A DNA stretch of 61,519 nt, taken from Phycisphaerae bacterium (lineage in GTDB: Bacteria > Planctomycetota > Phycisphaerae > Sedimentisphaerales > Anaerobacaceae). Below the pieces are notes generated by a model. The model was not told the origin of the DNA, did not search any database, and saw nothing but the letters and a program-made list of their open reading frames with translations. Made by a program: the position numbers and the translations under genes. The stretch covers positions 1-61,519 of the forward strand of contig JAIPFM010000156.1 of the NCBI GenBank assembly GCA_021736645.1, in the 5' to 3' direction. This document shows positions 47,116 to 54,920 of the stretch, in pieces (within the stretch, counting starts at the first letter, position 1; every line of letters starts with the position of its first letter).

Positions 47116-48372
47116 TGTTCCCAACTCGATTTCCCGGTTGGCCACCACCACAGCACAACAGGCATCACCCGTGATATTCACCACTGTGCGGCACATATCC
47201 AATAAACGCTCCACCCCGAATATCAGGCCTATGCCCTCCACTGGAATCCCGATACTGCGAAGCACAATGGCCAGTGTCACCATGCCGGCACCGGGTGTCC
47301 CGGACGTGCCAATGGACGCCAGCGTCGCGGTCAGGACCACGGTGACCTGTTGGACCAGGGACAGGTCCAGGCCATAGACCTGGGCAATAAACACGGCAGA
47401 CACGCCTTGAAACAGGGCCGTACCGTCCATATTGATGGTCGCACCCAGGGGCAGGACAAAGCCGCCTATCTTCAGGGGTACACCCAGAGTTTCGCACACA
47501 CACTCCAGGGTCACAGGCAGTGTCGCTGAACTCGAACCGGAACTGAAGGCAATCAACTGGGCCGGACGCATCCCCGTGAAGAACGCCGGTACACGTACCC
47601 GACTCAGCAGACGGATGGCCAGGGGGTAGACCACAACCATATGCAGGCACAGCCCCACGATCACGACCATGGCATACTTGAACAGGACCAGCAGTATCCC
47701 CACACCAAAGTCCGCAATCACGGCTGCCATCAGGGCAAATACGCCGTACGGCGCCATGCGCATCACCAGGTGCACGATCTGGATCATCACGGCATTCACG
47801 CCTTCAAAGAATCCCTTGACAGTCCCCGCTTCTGCCTCGGGCATGAGCGCCAGGCAGATGCCAAACATGAGGGCAAAAAAGATCACCTGCAGCATATTGC
47901 CGTCCACCAGTGCGCGGATCGGATTGCGAGGCACAATATCCAGGAGCACATCGATGACCGTGGGCTTGTCTGCCAGTGTCTCCTCATAGGTCTTGACCTG
48001 ATCCTCACTCTGCTGGAGCAGTTGAGCCTTGATGGCAAGGTTCAGACCTTGGCCGGGACGCAGCAGGTTGGCCAGCAGCAGTCCCCCGGAGATGGCAATC
48101 ACCGTGGTACACAGATAAAAAACCAGGGTTCTGGTGCCGATGCGGCCCAGTTCACGCACATTGTCGAGACTGGCCGTGCCCACCACCAGCGAGGCGAATA
48201 CCAGGGGTACCACGATCATGCTGATCAGTCTGATAAACAGCGTACCCACGGGCTTCACATACGTCAGGACAAAGGCGGAAAATCCCCAGTGGTGCGCTGC
48301 CAATCCCAATACAACACCGGCCAGCATGCCGATCAGGATCTTGGTGTACAACTGCATCTTACCGTATGTCAT
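47092..48372 (-). CDS. dicarboxylate/amino acid:cation symporter (DAACS, GltP-like)
   Basis: 426 residues, about the usual length. Signature motifs of glutamate-transporter homologues are present: SSGSSSATLP (277-286, re-entrant loop HP1) and GATINMDGTA (about 311-320, TM7 NMDGT), with eight hydrophobic spans and two hairpins. It imports glutamate, aspartate or C4-dicarboxylates with Na+ or H+. The last residues (LLGKDL) are encoded by the repeat element at 46998-47115. It is upstream of, and on the same strand as, the two peptide hydrolases, so it may import the amino acids they release. SD GGAG. Confidence 0.92.
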   Translation of the reverse strand: MTYGKMQLYTKILIGMLAGVVLGLAAHHWGFSAFVLTYVKPVGTLFIRLISMIVVPLVFASLVVGTASLDNVRELGRIGTRTLVFYLCTTVIAISGGLLLANLLRPGQGLNLAIKAQLLQQSEDQVKTYEETLADKPTVIDVLLDIVPRNPIRALVDGNMLQVIFFALMFGICLALMPEAEAGTVKGFFEGVNAVMIQIVHLVMRMAPYGVFALMAAVIADFGVGILLVLFKYAMVVIVGLCLHMVVVYPLAIRLLSRVRVPAFFTGMRPAQLIAFSSGSSSATLPVTLECVCETLGVPLKIGGFVLPLGATINMDGTALFQGVSAVFIAQVYGLDLSLVQQVTVVLTATLASIGTSGTPGAGMVTLAIVLRSIGIPVEGIGLIFGVERLLDMCRTVVNITGDACCAVVVANREIELGTGLLGKDL

Positions 48373-48657
48373 GACAACTCCGAGTCAAGGGGGCATTCAC
48401 TCCAACGCAGTATAATCCAAAGCCGGGATCGAGTCCAGTGTTCAGAATCCAACGGTGAGAGTGTCTCCTCCAGTCCTGGATCTTGTCAAGTCGGTGATGT
48501 TGGCTCAATACTTCAACGCGTCCGGGGTAATATGCAGACAAGTGGATAGTCAAGAATTGAGTCTGCCTTTAATCGGCCTCTGTTAAGAATGCGTCATACG
48601 ACCCTGTTAGATTTTTCTTGAGTACAAAACCCAGATGCGTCATTTCACTTTCTAACT
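48373..48657. other. upstream region of symporter gene
   Basis: About 285 bp between the symporter start and a 118-bp repeat. No ORF with support. It should hold the symporter promoter, but no convincing -35/-10 pair was identified by eye. Confidence 0.3.
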
Positions 48658-48775
48658 GGACTTTTGCAAAGTCCAAGTGTTCAGTTTTCAGTAGGCAGTT
48701 TTCAGTGTAAAAAATGCGTTCTTCTGAACACTGAACACTGAAAACTGTATACTACAGGGCTTTTTGCAAAAGTCC
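48658..48775 (+). repeat. 118-bp palindromic repeat, copy 3
   Basis: Inverted ends GGACTTTTGCAAA / TTTGCAAAAGTCC are perfect. The interior is nearly identical to copy 2, with CTGAACACTGAACACTG instead of CTGAAAACTGAACACTG. Direct orientation relative to copies 1 and 2. Together with copy 2 it brackets the symporter gene. It lies 76 bp beyond the stop of the giant M56 gene. Confidence 0.88.
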
Positions 48776-48851
48776 TGTTCTAAGTTCGGCATGGGCCCCT
48801 TGATGCGTCGGCCATTGACGCCAATATAGGACACGTCATTGAACGCTGTAC

Positions 48852-51800
48852 CTAGTTCATAGTGACTTCATAGCCAATCCCGGGTTTACCGTCAAGGCCA
48901 GTGACCTGCCCCGCGAGAGCAGGTGTCAGCACGGGTAAGGGCGCAAGCGAGGGTGTGGCAGTGTCCCATGCACGACCCAGTGTGTCATCAGCCGGTATGA
49001 CAACCGGTGGAGACTCGTAGCGTTTCACAATGGCCTTGACCGTGTGCTGTTTTCCGGGCTCTATGGCTGGGGCGTACCTATCCAGATGCACAAGTCGGGT
49101 GTAGACCTGACCGGGCTGCAGAGGCCCTACAGGTCCTGTCCATGTTTGCTCACGGAGTTGTCGTTCGACGCCATCCACCCACAACCTGGGGAAAGCGATG
49201 TCCATATTGGTCACGGTCTGATCCTGGGGCGCAGGGCCCACGGCCCGAATGCCGATCACTGGCAGAGACTGCTCAGGGGCCAACGGCAATGGCACGACAT
49301 TCAGTATATCAGTCTGCGTGATCGGTCCAAATGTGACTTGTGCGACATTCGAACAGCGTTGATTGCCGATGCACAGGGCCACCACATAATCCCCTTGAGG
49401 CAAGTCTTCGATCCTGCGTTGCGCTGCACGCTGTAATTGATGGGAATCGAATGCGGACGCATAGGGCATGCGAGCCACTCGCTGCTGGGTGTCAGCCCTG
49501 CGCATTTCAAAATCGCACGCCGGCCATGGCACAGGCCTGTACAGCGGAGGCTCCGGCGCAGGCGTGGTTGCGAAAAAGTGCTCATAGTCCTGGAAAGAGG
49601 CGATCGGACTTTTGGGAAGCAGTGTCACCCAGACTGAAGGCTCCTTTGGTGTGTCCATTTTTGTCTCAGGAACTGTCACAGTACCGCGAACACCTCTTTG
49701 GCCTATCCAGACCGGTGCATCGAATTGGGCCTGCTTTTCTTGTGTAAATCCCCTGCCTGGACTGCCAAAGGCAATACCGTACTCATACGATCCAGGGGGC
49801 AGCACGGGATACCCCTGGCTCGTGACAGACCGGGTCATTGATGCGCCGGCCGGAATCAGGGTAAACCATTCCTTTTTGTATTGGTTGTACACATCCCTTC
49901 CAAAGGTCTCGATGTTTTTGTTTTCAATGCGATGCAAGCCGTCAGGACCTCTTAAAAATGGGGGATTATTGAAGCCGAAAAACAAGGCGGGCCCCATCTT
50001 GTCCGGGTCGAACACGTACAGCGGATCAGTATCCTGATTGGTCAGTGTGTAGGTGGTGGTCACACTGGACTGATACGCGTCTGAAACCACAGTGACGGAC
50101 CCCAGGTCAATCGACAGGCCGGTATGAGCCACGCCCTGTGCCTTCAAAGTCTCAAGCACACGGAAATCGCTTCGTACGTTCAGACTCGAGACATACCCTT
50201 CACGACTTTGAACGCGCAGCAATTCAATGCCCACCACATTGGGAGGATGACTGAAATCTGGTACGTATATCATGGGTGTCACCCCTGAGGGCAGGTACGA
50301 CGATAGATGGGACCACACGGACCCCAGATAGCACCGTTCATCTCCCGCACACACCACAAAAGGATTGCCTCGCAAAGACACACGCTCAAGGGACACGGGC
50401 CGGGCCTGCTTGAGTGTCATGCAGTGTGTGGACGTGTCATACCGCAAAATATCCGACGCACGAATCCAGGGCTCGGGGCGCAGTACAAGCTCGTGCAGGG
50501 GCGTGTCATTGCAGTCGTCCCAGGTCAGTGTTTCGTCTTCAAGCAGGTAGATGTTGAAGCCCGGGGCCAGAAAACTGGGGTGTTCATCATACAGATCTTT
50601 GGCGTCAGGCACGTCGGTGACACGATCGATCTCATCCGGTACAAAGGTCAATCGACGAGGTGCCTTGTCGCCCTGCTTGAGCTGTTCCAGGAGTGACACG
50701 GCTGTGCCTTTCACGAGATTGCCTCTGGGTAAAGCAGCGATCAGACGAGCCAATTGCTCTTTGGCACTGTCAACCCCGCCATCGTCCCAGTCCAGCCAGG
50801 CCTTGCCGAGTTTCAGGTATTCCCATTCAAAGGCGTCAGGCGCCTCCTGTATCAGACGAGCGGTTTTCTGCCTGAGTGTTTCTTCAGTGCCGTCTCCGTA
50901 ATCAAAGCTGCCCCGGTGCCAGACTGTGTTGTAGATCGGCGGTCCCATCCTGTCCATGTCACGAGTGACAGGGGCAGGGCTCTTGCGATGCGTCCACGGC
51001 ACCCACACACGCGTCTTGGGCCAACGGGCCACCACGGTATCCTGGGCATCCACAGCCCGGACCTCGAACATGTAAATGTTGCCGGGGCAGAGAGGCAATC
51101 CATTAACGCCCCGCTCACCAACCGGCCATTGATTCTGTGTCAGTGATTGTTTGACCGTCTGTACGATCTGATTGGTGTCATCGGCCCTATCAGGAGATTG
51201 ACTTGGAGCGCACAGATGCATGTCCAGTTCATAGTGGATGCCTTCCTTCTCAATGAAAGAGTCATCCATACCCTGCCAGGCCAGGACGAAGTCATCCTTG
51301 TCCACACGATCCCAATCTGCAATGTTCAAGGCAAAGACCGGCCTGACCACCAACTTGGGGTACTGAACGGTTTCACCGGGTTTGAGTGTCACCACAGCGG
51401 GCGGCTCTATGGGGCTGACCGTCTCCGGCCCGCCGAAGCGCCTTGCCATCTTGAATTCACCAGGTTCAACCTCCATCCAAAGGTCCCAACTGCTGCCCGG
51501 TTCTTTGAAATTACCTGTGGACACCAGGACCTCAATCTTGATGGGGATCTCGGGCAGCCGATCAAACCGCACACGTCCTGTTGCATCGGTCACGGCATAG
51601 CGTGTTTTTGAACGATCAGGCCCCATATATCCAAAGGCTTCAGAGAACGTCTTTAATGGGTAAGGCGCAAGAAACAGGGTGTCAGCAGCAATACCCGTAC
51701 TGAAAACCCTCGATGGTTCAGGGGCCCTCTTGACCAGTACATGCACGCCTGACAACCCCTGGCCCCCTTTCTCAACCTGAAATTCCAGACTGCACGGTCC

Positions 51801-54032
51801 GCTGCGCATAGACTCGTCGCACGTTTGCCATTGGGCACGAAGGCCTGTCTGCCAATCCGTGGGCGGCGCAGGCAGCCAGGCCCGATCCTGTGCAGGTACC
51901 GGTGCCTGGCCAAGGGACTGGAGCCTCTGATTCATACGTCCCCAGTCTCCCATGAGCAGGGCCTGCCTGGCCAGGGCCAGACCACATTGCATCCTCAAAT
52001 CAGACCCCTGCTCTGCATGGGCAAACCCAATTTGCAATGCCTCACCCAGTGTGTGAAAACTCTCGACCGGGTCCTCCCTGTTCCACTGGCCACTGCTGCT
52101 GTCCGTGGGCGCAGCCCATTCCAACTCAGTACTAATCAGGCCGTTTTGAATAATCGTGGCAAGAGTCATGGCCAATGGTGCATCAGGCGTCTGTGACAAA
52201 CGCGCCCTGATCCGTTGCTTGACTGTCTGGGTCAAGGCATGCGGTTTCCCAAGATTGACAATGCCCTTGTCACTGGTCAACAGCCGGGGCACACTTGTAT
52301 CGAATGGATTCTGCATGATGATTTGAGAAAAGTAGTCCTGCTTACTCATGTCGCCGGCCTGGCTCAGCTTATCTGCCAAGATCATGTGCGCCGTCTCTTT
52401 CAGCCGACTGGAACCGACCTGTGCCACCTTTTCAATGACAGTGCGCGCAGGCATGCCAATCTTACCCAACCCGGATAGTGCGGACATTCGAATGGACTCA
52501 CTGCTGTCCGAATCCATCACGACCGTTTCAAAGACTGGCTGCAGTCTCTCCTGTGCCCAGGTCATGTCTGTCAGGCAGATCAGGGCATGGGTCCGCTGTT
52601 TGTCCTGGGGATCTCTGTCTTGATTGTCCAGGGCCGTTTGTATAAGCCAGTCCAGGGCAGGCTCTGCCTCAGGACCCATGCCCCCCAAAACCATCCGGGC
52701 ATACGAAGCATGCGTTCCATTCTGTTTCAATTCATTCAGCATGAAAGGTACAACCGGGCCCCCGATCTCCTTGAGGGCAGTCGTGGCCTTCTGGATGTCT
52801 TGATAGTTTCTGGTGTCCCATTGGGCGATCCACTGCTCGATGGTGCGCCCATGATAGGATTTTTCCGGCCCCTCTTCATCAGAGGCGATCATGCTGATTC
52901 GAGCCCTGGCATCGGACGCAGCTTCGGCAGTGCCATGCTTTTCTGTGAATAAAGAACCCAGCCACATCAATACTCCGATGCATGCCAGAGTCATGATCCA
53001 GGGACGCTGCAGACGCATCTCTTCACCCTGACCTGTGCCCAGCATGCGGCGAATTCGCAGGCCCAGTCGCGATGAACGCTGTTTCACGGCTGTCATCCCC
53101 TCCACGGCCAGAGGACGCTGCACTGCGTTCTGTGCCATTTCGAGCAGCGATGATGCATAGGCCTCCGGCCTCCCGCCCCCCTGCAAAGCCAGGTCATCAC
53201 AGCAGTGCTCCCGTTCCACGCGAATCTTGTGAGAGATAAACCACACGGCCGGATGAAAAAACAGCACCGCTTCAATGAGTCGCTGCAATATATTGACAAG
53301 CGGGTCCCAGCGCCGAATGTGGGCCAGTTCGTGGGTCAGGATCATCTCCATCTGCTCAAGTGACAGGTGATTGGCAAAGGCCAGAGGCAGGAGGATCATG
53401 GGACGGATGACACCCACCACAGTGGGCACTGCAATGCGTGTGCAAAAGGCCATGTCTGGTGTCCATGTCATTTTCAAGGCCTGAGCCCGGTTGGCCAGGG
53501 CCCGCAAGATGGTGTCATCGGCCACAGGCGTGGAAAACCGTCGCAATCGCTGACCGCCCTGCAACCCCAAGAGCAATCGAACCAGCAGTCCGATCACGCC
53601 CACGCAATAAAGACTCATGGCATAGGGAACGCACTGCTGCCAGTCAAAAGGTTGCGTGACGGGCTCGGTCTCCACAGCCAAAGGTTGAGGTTGTGACACG
53701 GGCCCCTGAAATGACGTGTGTGTCACAACCAGAGGAGAGACCGGCACTGGCACACGTGATTCCATGTGCATGGGCTGCTCTGAGGCGCCCAATACCGCGG
53801 GTTCCGGCCCTTTCATGGCTGATAGTAAACCATACGTGACACACAGACCTGCGGCCATGGTCAGCAAACAAACCACATACATTCCGTATCGCACGCGAGC
53901 CCCGTGCTTGCCAAAGGCCCTGGCACATGCACAAGCCGCCACAGCCAGTACTGCGCCCTGCCACACAAAGTGAACCAGGCACATGGCCAAACGGGTCCAC
54001 ACTGGAGACTCAAAGAATGCCATAGGATTCAT
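48852..54032 (-). CDS. giant BlaR1-like M56 peptidase / sensor
   Basis: 1726 residues. Membrane segments near 15-40, 45-70 and 135-157 precede an M56 metalloprotease domain with ILTHELAHIRRWD (HExxH at 234-238) and the downstream EREHCCDDLAL, as in BlaR1/MecR1. A last TM (344-362) is followed by about 1360 extracytoplasmic residues: HEAT-like repeats (395-570) and several carboxypeptidase-regulatory-type beta domains. The start overlaps the BlaI stop by 4 nt. In known BlaR1 the C-terminal sensor is a penicillin-binding domain of about 260 residues; no such motif is seen here, so the signal is likely different. Probably cleaves or triggers loss of the BlaI repressor. Confidence 0.9.
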   Translation of the reverse strand: MNPMAFFESPVWTRLAMCLVHFVWQGAVLAVAACACARAFGKHGARVRYGMYVVCLLTMAAGLCVTYGLLSAMKGPEPAVLGASEQPMHMESRVPVPVSPLVVTHTSFQGPVSQPQPLAVETEPVTQPFDWQQCVPYAMSLYCVGVIGLLVRLLLGLQGGQRLRRFSTPVADDTILRALANRAQALKMTWTPDMAFCTRIAVPTVVGVIRPMILLPLAFANHLSLEQMEMILTHELAHIRRWDPLVNILQRLIEAVLFFHPAVWFISHKIRVEREHCCDDLALQGGGRPEAYASSLLEMAQNAVQRPLAVEGMTAVKQRSSRLGLRIRRMLGTGQGEEMRLQRPWIMTLACIGVLMWLGSLFTEKHGTAEAASDARARISMIASDEEGPEKSYHGRTIEQWIAQWDTRNYQDIQKATTALKEIGGPVVPFMLNELKQNGTHASYARMVLGGMGPEAEPALDWLIQTALDNQDRDPQDKQRTHALICLTDMTWAQERLQPVFETVVMDSDSSESIRMSALSGLGKIGMPARTVIEKVAQVGSSRLKETAHMILADKLSQAGDMSKQDYFSQIIMQNPFDTSVPRLLTSDKGIVNLGKPHALTQTVKQRIRARLSQTPDAPLAMTLATIIQNGLISTELEWAAPTDSSSGQWNREDPVESFHTLGEALQIGFAHAEQGSDLRMQCGLALARQALLMGDWGRMNQRLQSLGQAPVPAQDRAWLPAPPTDWQTGLRAQWQTCDESMRSGPCSLEFQVEKGGQGLSGVHVLVKRAPEPSRVFSTGIAADTLFLAPYPLKTFSEAFGYMGPDRSKTRYAVTDATGRVRFDRLPEIPIKIEVLVSTGNFKEPGSSWDLWMEVEPGEFKMARRFGGPETVSPIEPPAVVTLKPGETVQYPKLVVRPVFALNIADWDRVDKDDFVLAWQGMDDSFIEKEGIHYELDMHLCAPSQSPDRADDTNQIVQTVKQSLTQNQWPVGERGVNGLPLCPGNIYMFEVRAVDAQDTVVARWPKTRVWVPWTHRKSPAPVTRDMDRMGPPIYNTVWHRGSFDYGDGTEETLRQKTARLIQEAPDAFEWEYLKLGKAWLDWDDGGVDSAKEQLARLIAALPRGNLVKGTAVSLLEQLKQGDKAPRRLTFVPDEIDRVTDVPDAKDLYDEHPSFLAPGFNIYLLEDETLTWDDCNDTPLHELVLRPEPWIRASDILRYDTSTHCMTLKQARPVSLERVSLRGNPFVVCAGDERCYLGSVWSHLSSYLPSGVTPMIYVPDFSHPPNVVGIELLRVQSREGYVSSLNVRSDFRVLETLKAQGVAHTGLSIDLGSVTVVSDAYQSSVTTTYTLTNQDTDPLYVFDPDKMGPALFFGFNNPPFLRGPDGLHRIENKNIETFGRDVYNQYKKEWFTLIPAGASMTRSVTSQGYPVLPPGSYEYGIAFGSPGRGFTQEKQAQFDAPVWIGQRGVRGTVTVPETKMDTPKEPSVWVTLLPKSPIASFQDYEHFFATTPAPEPPLYRPVPWPACDFEMRRADTQQRVARMPYASAFDSHQLQRAAQRRIEDLPQGDYVVALCIGNQRCSNVAQVTFGPITQTDILNVVPLPLAPEQSLPVIGIRAVGPAPQDQTVTNMDIAFPRLWVDGVERQLREQTWTGPVGPLQPGQVYTRLVHLDRYAPAIEPGKQHTVKAIVKRYESPPVVIPADDTLGRAWDTATPSLAPLPVLTPALAGQVTGLDGKPGIGYEVTMN

Positions 54033-54421
54033 GATGTACTCTCCTTCCCCTTGGACAGAATCAGTTGCTTCAATTCTGCCAGTTCCGCTGTATCCAGATC
54101 ATTGGTCTCCAGGAGATTGACCATGGCCGCTGCAGCCGAGCCGTTAAACAGACGATCCACCAAATCCCCCAGCATATTGGAGGACATGTCCTGCTCAGCC
54201 ATGACCGCCTGGTAGATGTGCCGATTGCCCTGTTTGGTGCGAGCCACATAGCCCTTGTCAGCCATAATGGACATGACCGTCATCACCGACGTATGCGCCA
54301 GATCCCGCACACCAGCCAGGGCCTTGCGCACCTGACTCACAGAACACACCCCCTCCTGCCACAGCACCTTGAGAATTTCCAGTTCCAGTTCGGTAGGATA
54401 CTTCGAAGCCTGTCTCGCCAT
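54029..54421 (-). CDS. BlaI/MecI-family winged-helix repressor
   Basis: 130 residues. Winged helix at about 1-75 (PTELELEILKVLWQEG, HTSVMTVMSIMADKGYV, YQAVMAEQ) and a dimerisation tail containing RLFNGSAAAAMVNLL, near the site where BlaI proteins are cleaved. The start at 54421 is preferred to 54433 because GAGGTG lies 6 nt before it. It should bind the two TACTA/TAGTA-type palindromes upstream and repress itself and the coupled M56 gene until the M56 protease is activated. Confidence 0.93.
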   Translation of the reverse strand: MARQASKYPTELELEILKVLWQEGVCSVSQVRKALAGVRDLAHTSVMTVMSIMADKGYVARTKQGNRHIYQAVMAEQDMSSNMLGDLVDRLFNGSAAAAMVNLLETNDLDTAELAELKQLILSKGKESTS

Positions 54422-54444
54422 ATGACACCTCATAAAAACAGTTT

Positions 54445-54462
54445 CTACTAAGCTTTTAGTAG
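54445..54462. promoter_or_regulatory. BlaI-like operator 1
   Basis: CTACTAAGCTTTTAGTAG: 7-bp arms CTACTAA/TTAGTAG, resembling the TACTA..TAGTA core of BlaI/MecI operators. It overlaps the -10 region and likely transcription start of the blaI-type gene, consistent with direct repression. Confidence 0.75.
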
Positions 54463-54489
54463 ATTAAGACTGATAAAACTCGGCGTCAA
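54461..54489 (-). promoter_or_regulatory. sigma70-like promoter of the BlaI-M56 operon
   Basis: On the minus strand TTGACG (54489-54484), a 17-nt spacer and TAATCT (54466-54461). A transcript starting near 54454 would have a leader of about 30 nt before the ATG at 54421. It lies between two BlaI-like palindromes. Confidence 0.7.
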
Positions 54490-54497
54490 GACATTTT

Positions 54498-54513
54498 TAC
54501 TATAAATTTAGTA
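54498..54513. promoter_or_regulatory. BlaI-like operator 2
   Basis: TACTATAAATTTAGTA: TACTA/TAGTA arms just upstream of the -35 box; its centre is 52 bp from the centre of operator 1, about five helical turns. Paired operators flanking the promoter are usual in bla/mec systems. Confidence 0.65.
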
Positions 54514-54599
54514 GATTTATGTTCTGAACCATTTGGGGGAGTGTCTAGAAGACCGCAGATCACTGCTCAAAACTTAGCACCTCACGCCAAAAACTGATA

Positions 54600-54669
54600 A
54601 ACTACGAAACACGCTAAATGACGCGAAAAAACAAGAGCCTTTTCGCTTCATTTAGCGTGTTTCGTAGTT
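54600..54669. repeat. large near-perfect palindrome (hairpin)
   Basis: A 22-bp perfect stem (arm starts AACTACGAAACACGCTAAAT, mirrored by ATTTAGCGTGTTTCGTAGTT) continues with eight further pairs (one mismatch) around a loop of about 10 nt, AACAAGAGCC. It stands in the gap between the MITE at 54757 and the BlaI promoter. It could stop read-through from the upstream M56 operon, but there is no strong T-run on the minus side. It may also be a dispersed palindromic repeat. Confidence 0.8.
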
Positions 54670-54756
54670 AAAGAGAATGAGTGGGCAGTTCGCCTGGTTC
54701 ATTAAAAGGTCACTCACTACAGCATGCGTTAATCGCCTGCAACGCTGCCTTGAGCC

Positions 54757-54918
54757 AGGCTCTGTCTGAAAAGTCGCTCTGGCTTCGAGCGGCCCTTTTC
54801 CCGCCTGGCTGCATCCGGCTGCATCGACGATACAACCAATATCGCCTGCTTCGCCGTCTTTGCCAGACGAAAAAATTGCTCGCTCTCGGGCCGACGATGG
54901 ACTTTTCAGACAGAGCCT
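54757..54918 (-). mobile_element. 162-bp MITE-like element, copy B
   Basis: Exact 19-bp terminal inverted repeats AGGCTCTGTCTGAAAAGTC / GACTTTTCAGACAGAGCCT. Same length as copy A at 21370, reverse orientation, with most of the interior conserved. It ends 2 bp from the stop codon of the minus-strand gene at 54921. No transposase inside and no visible target duplication. Confidence 0.87.
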
Positions 54919-54920
54919 AG

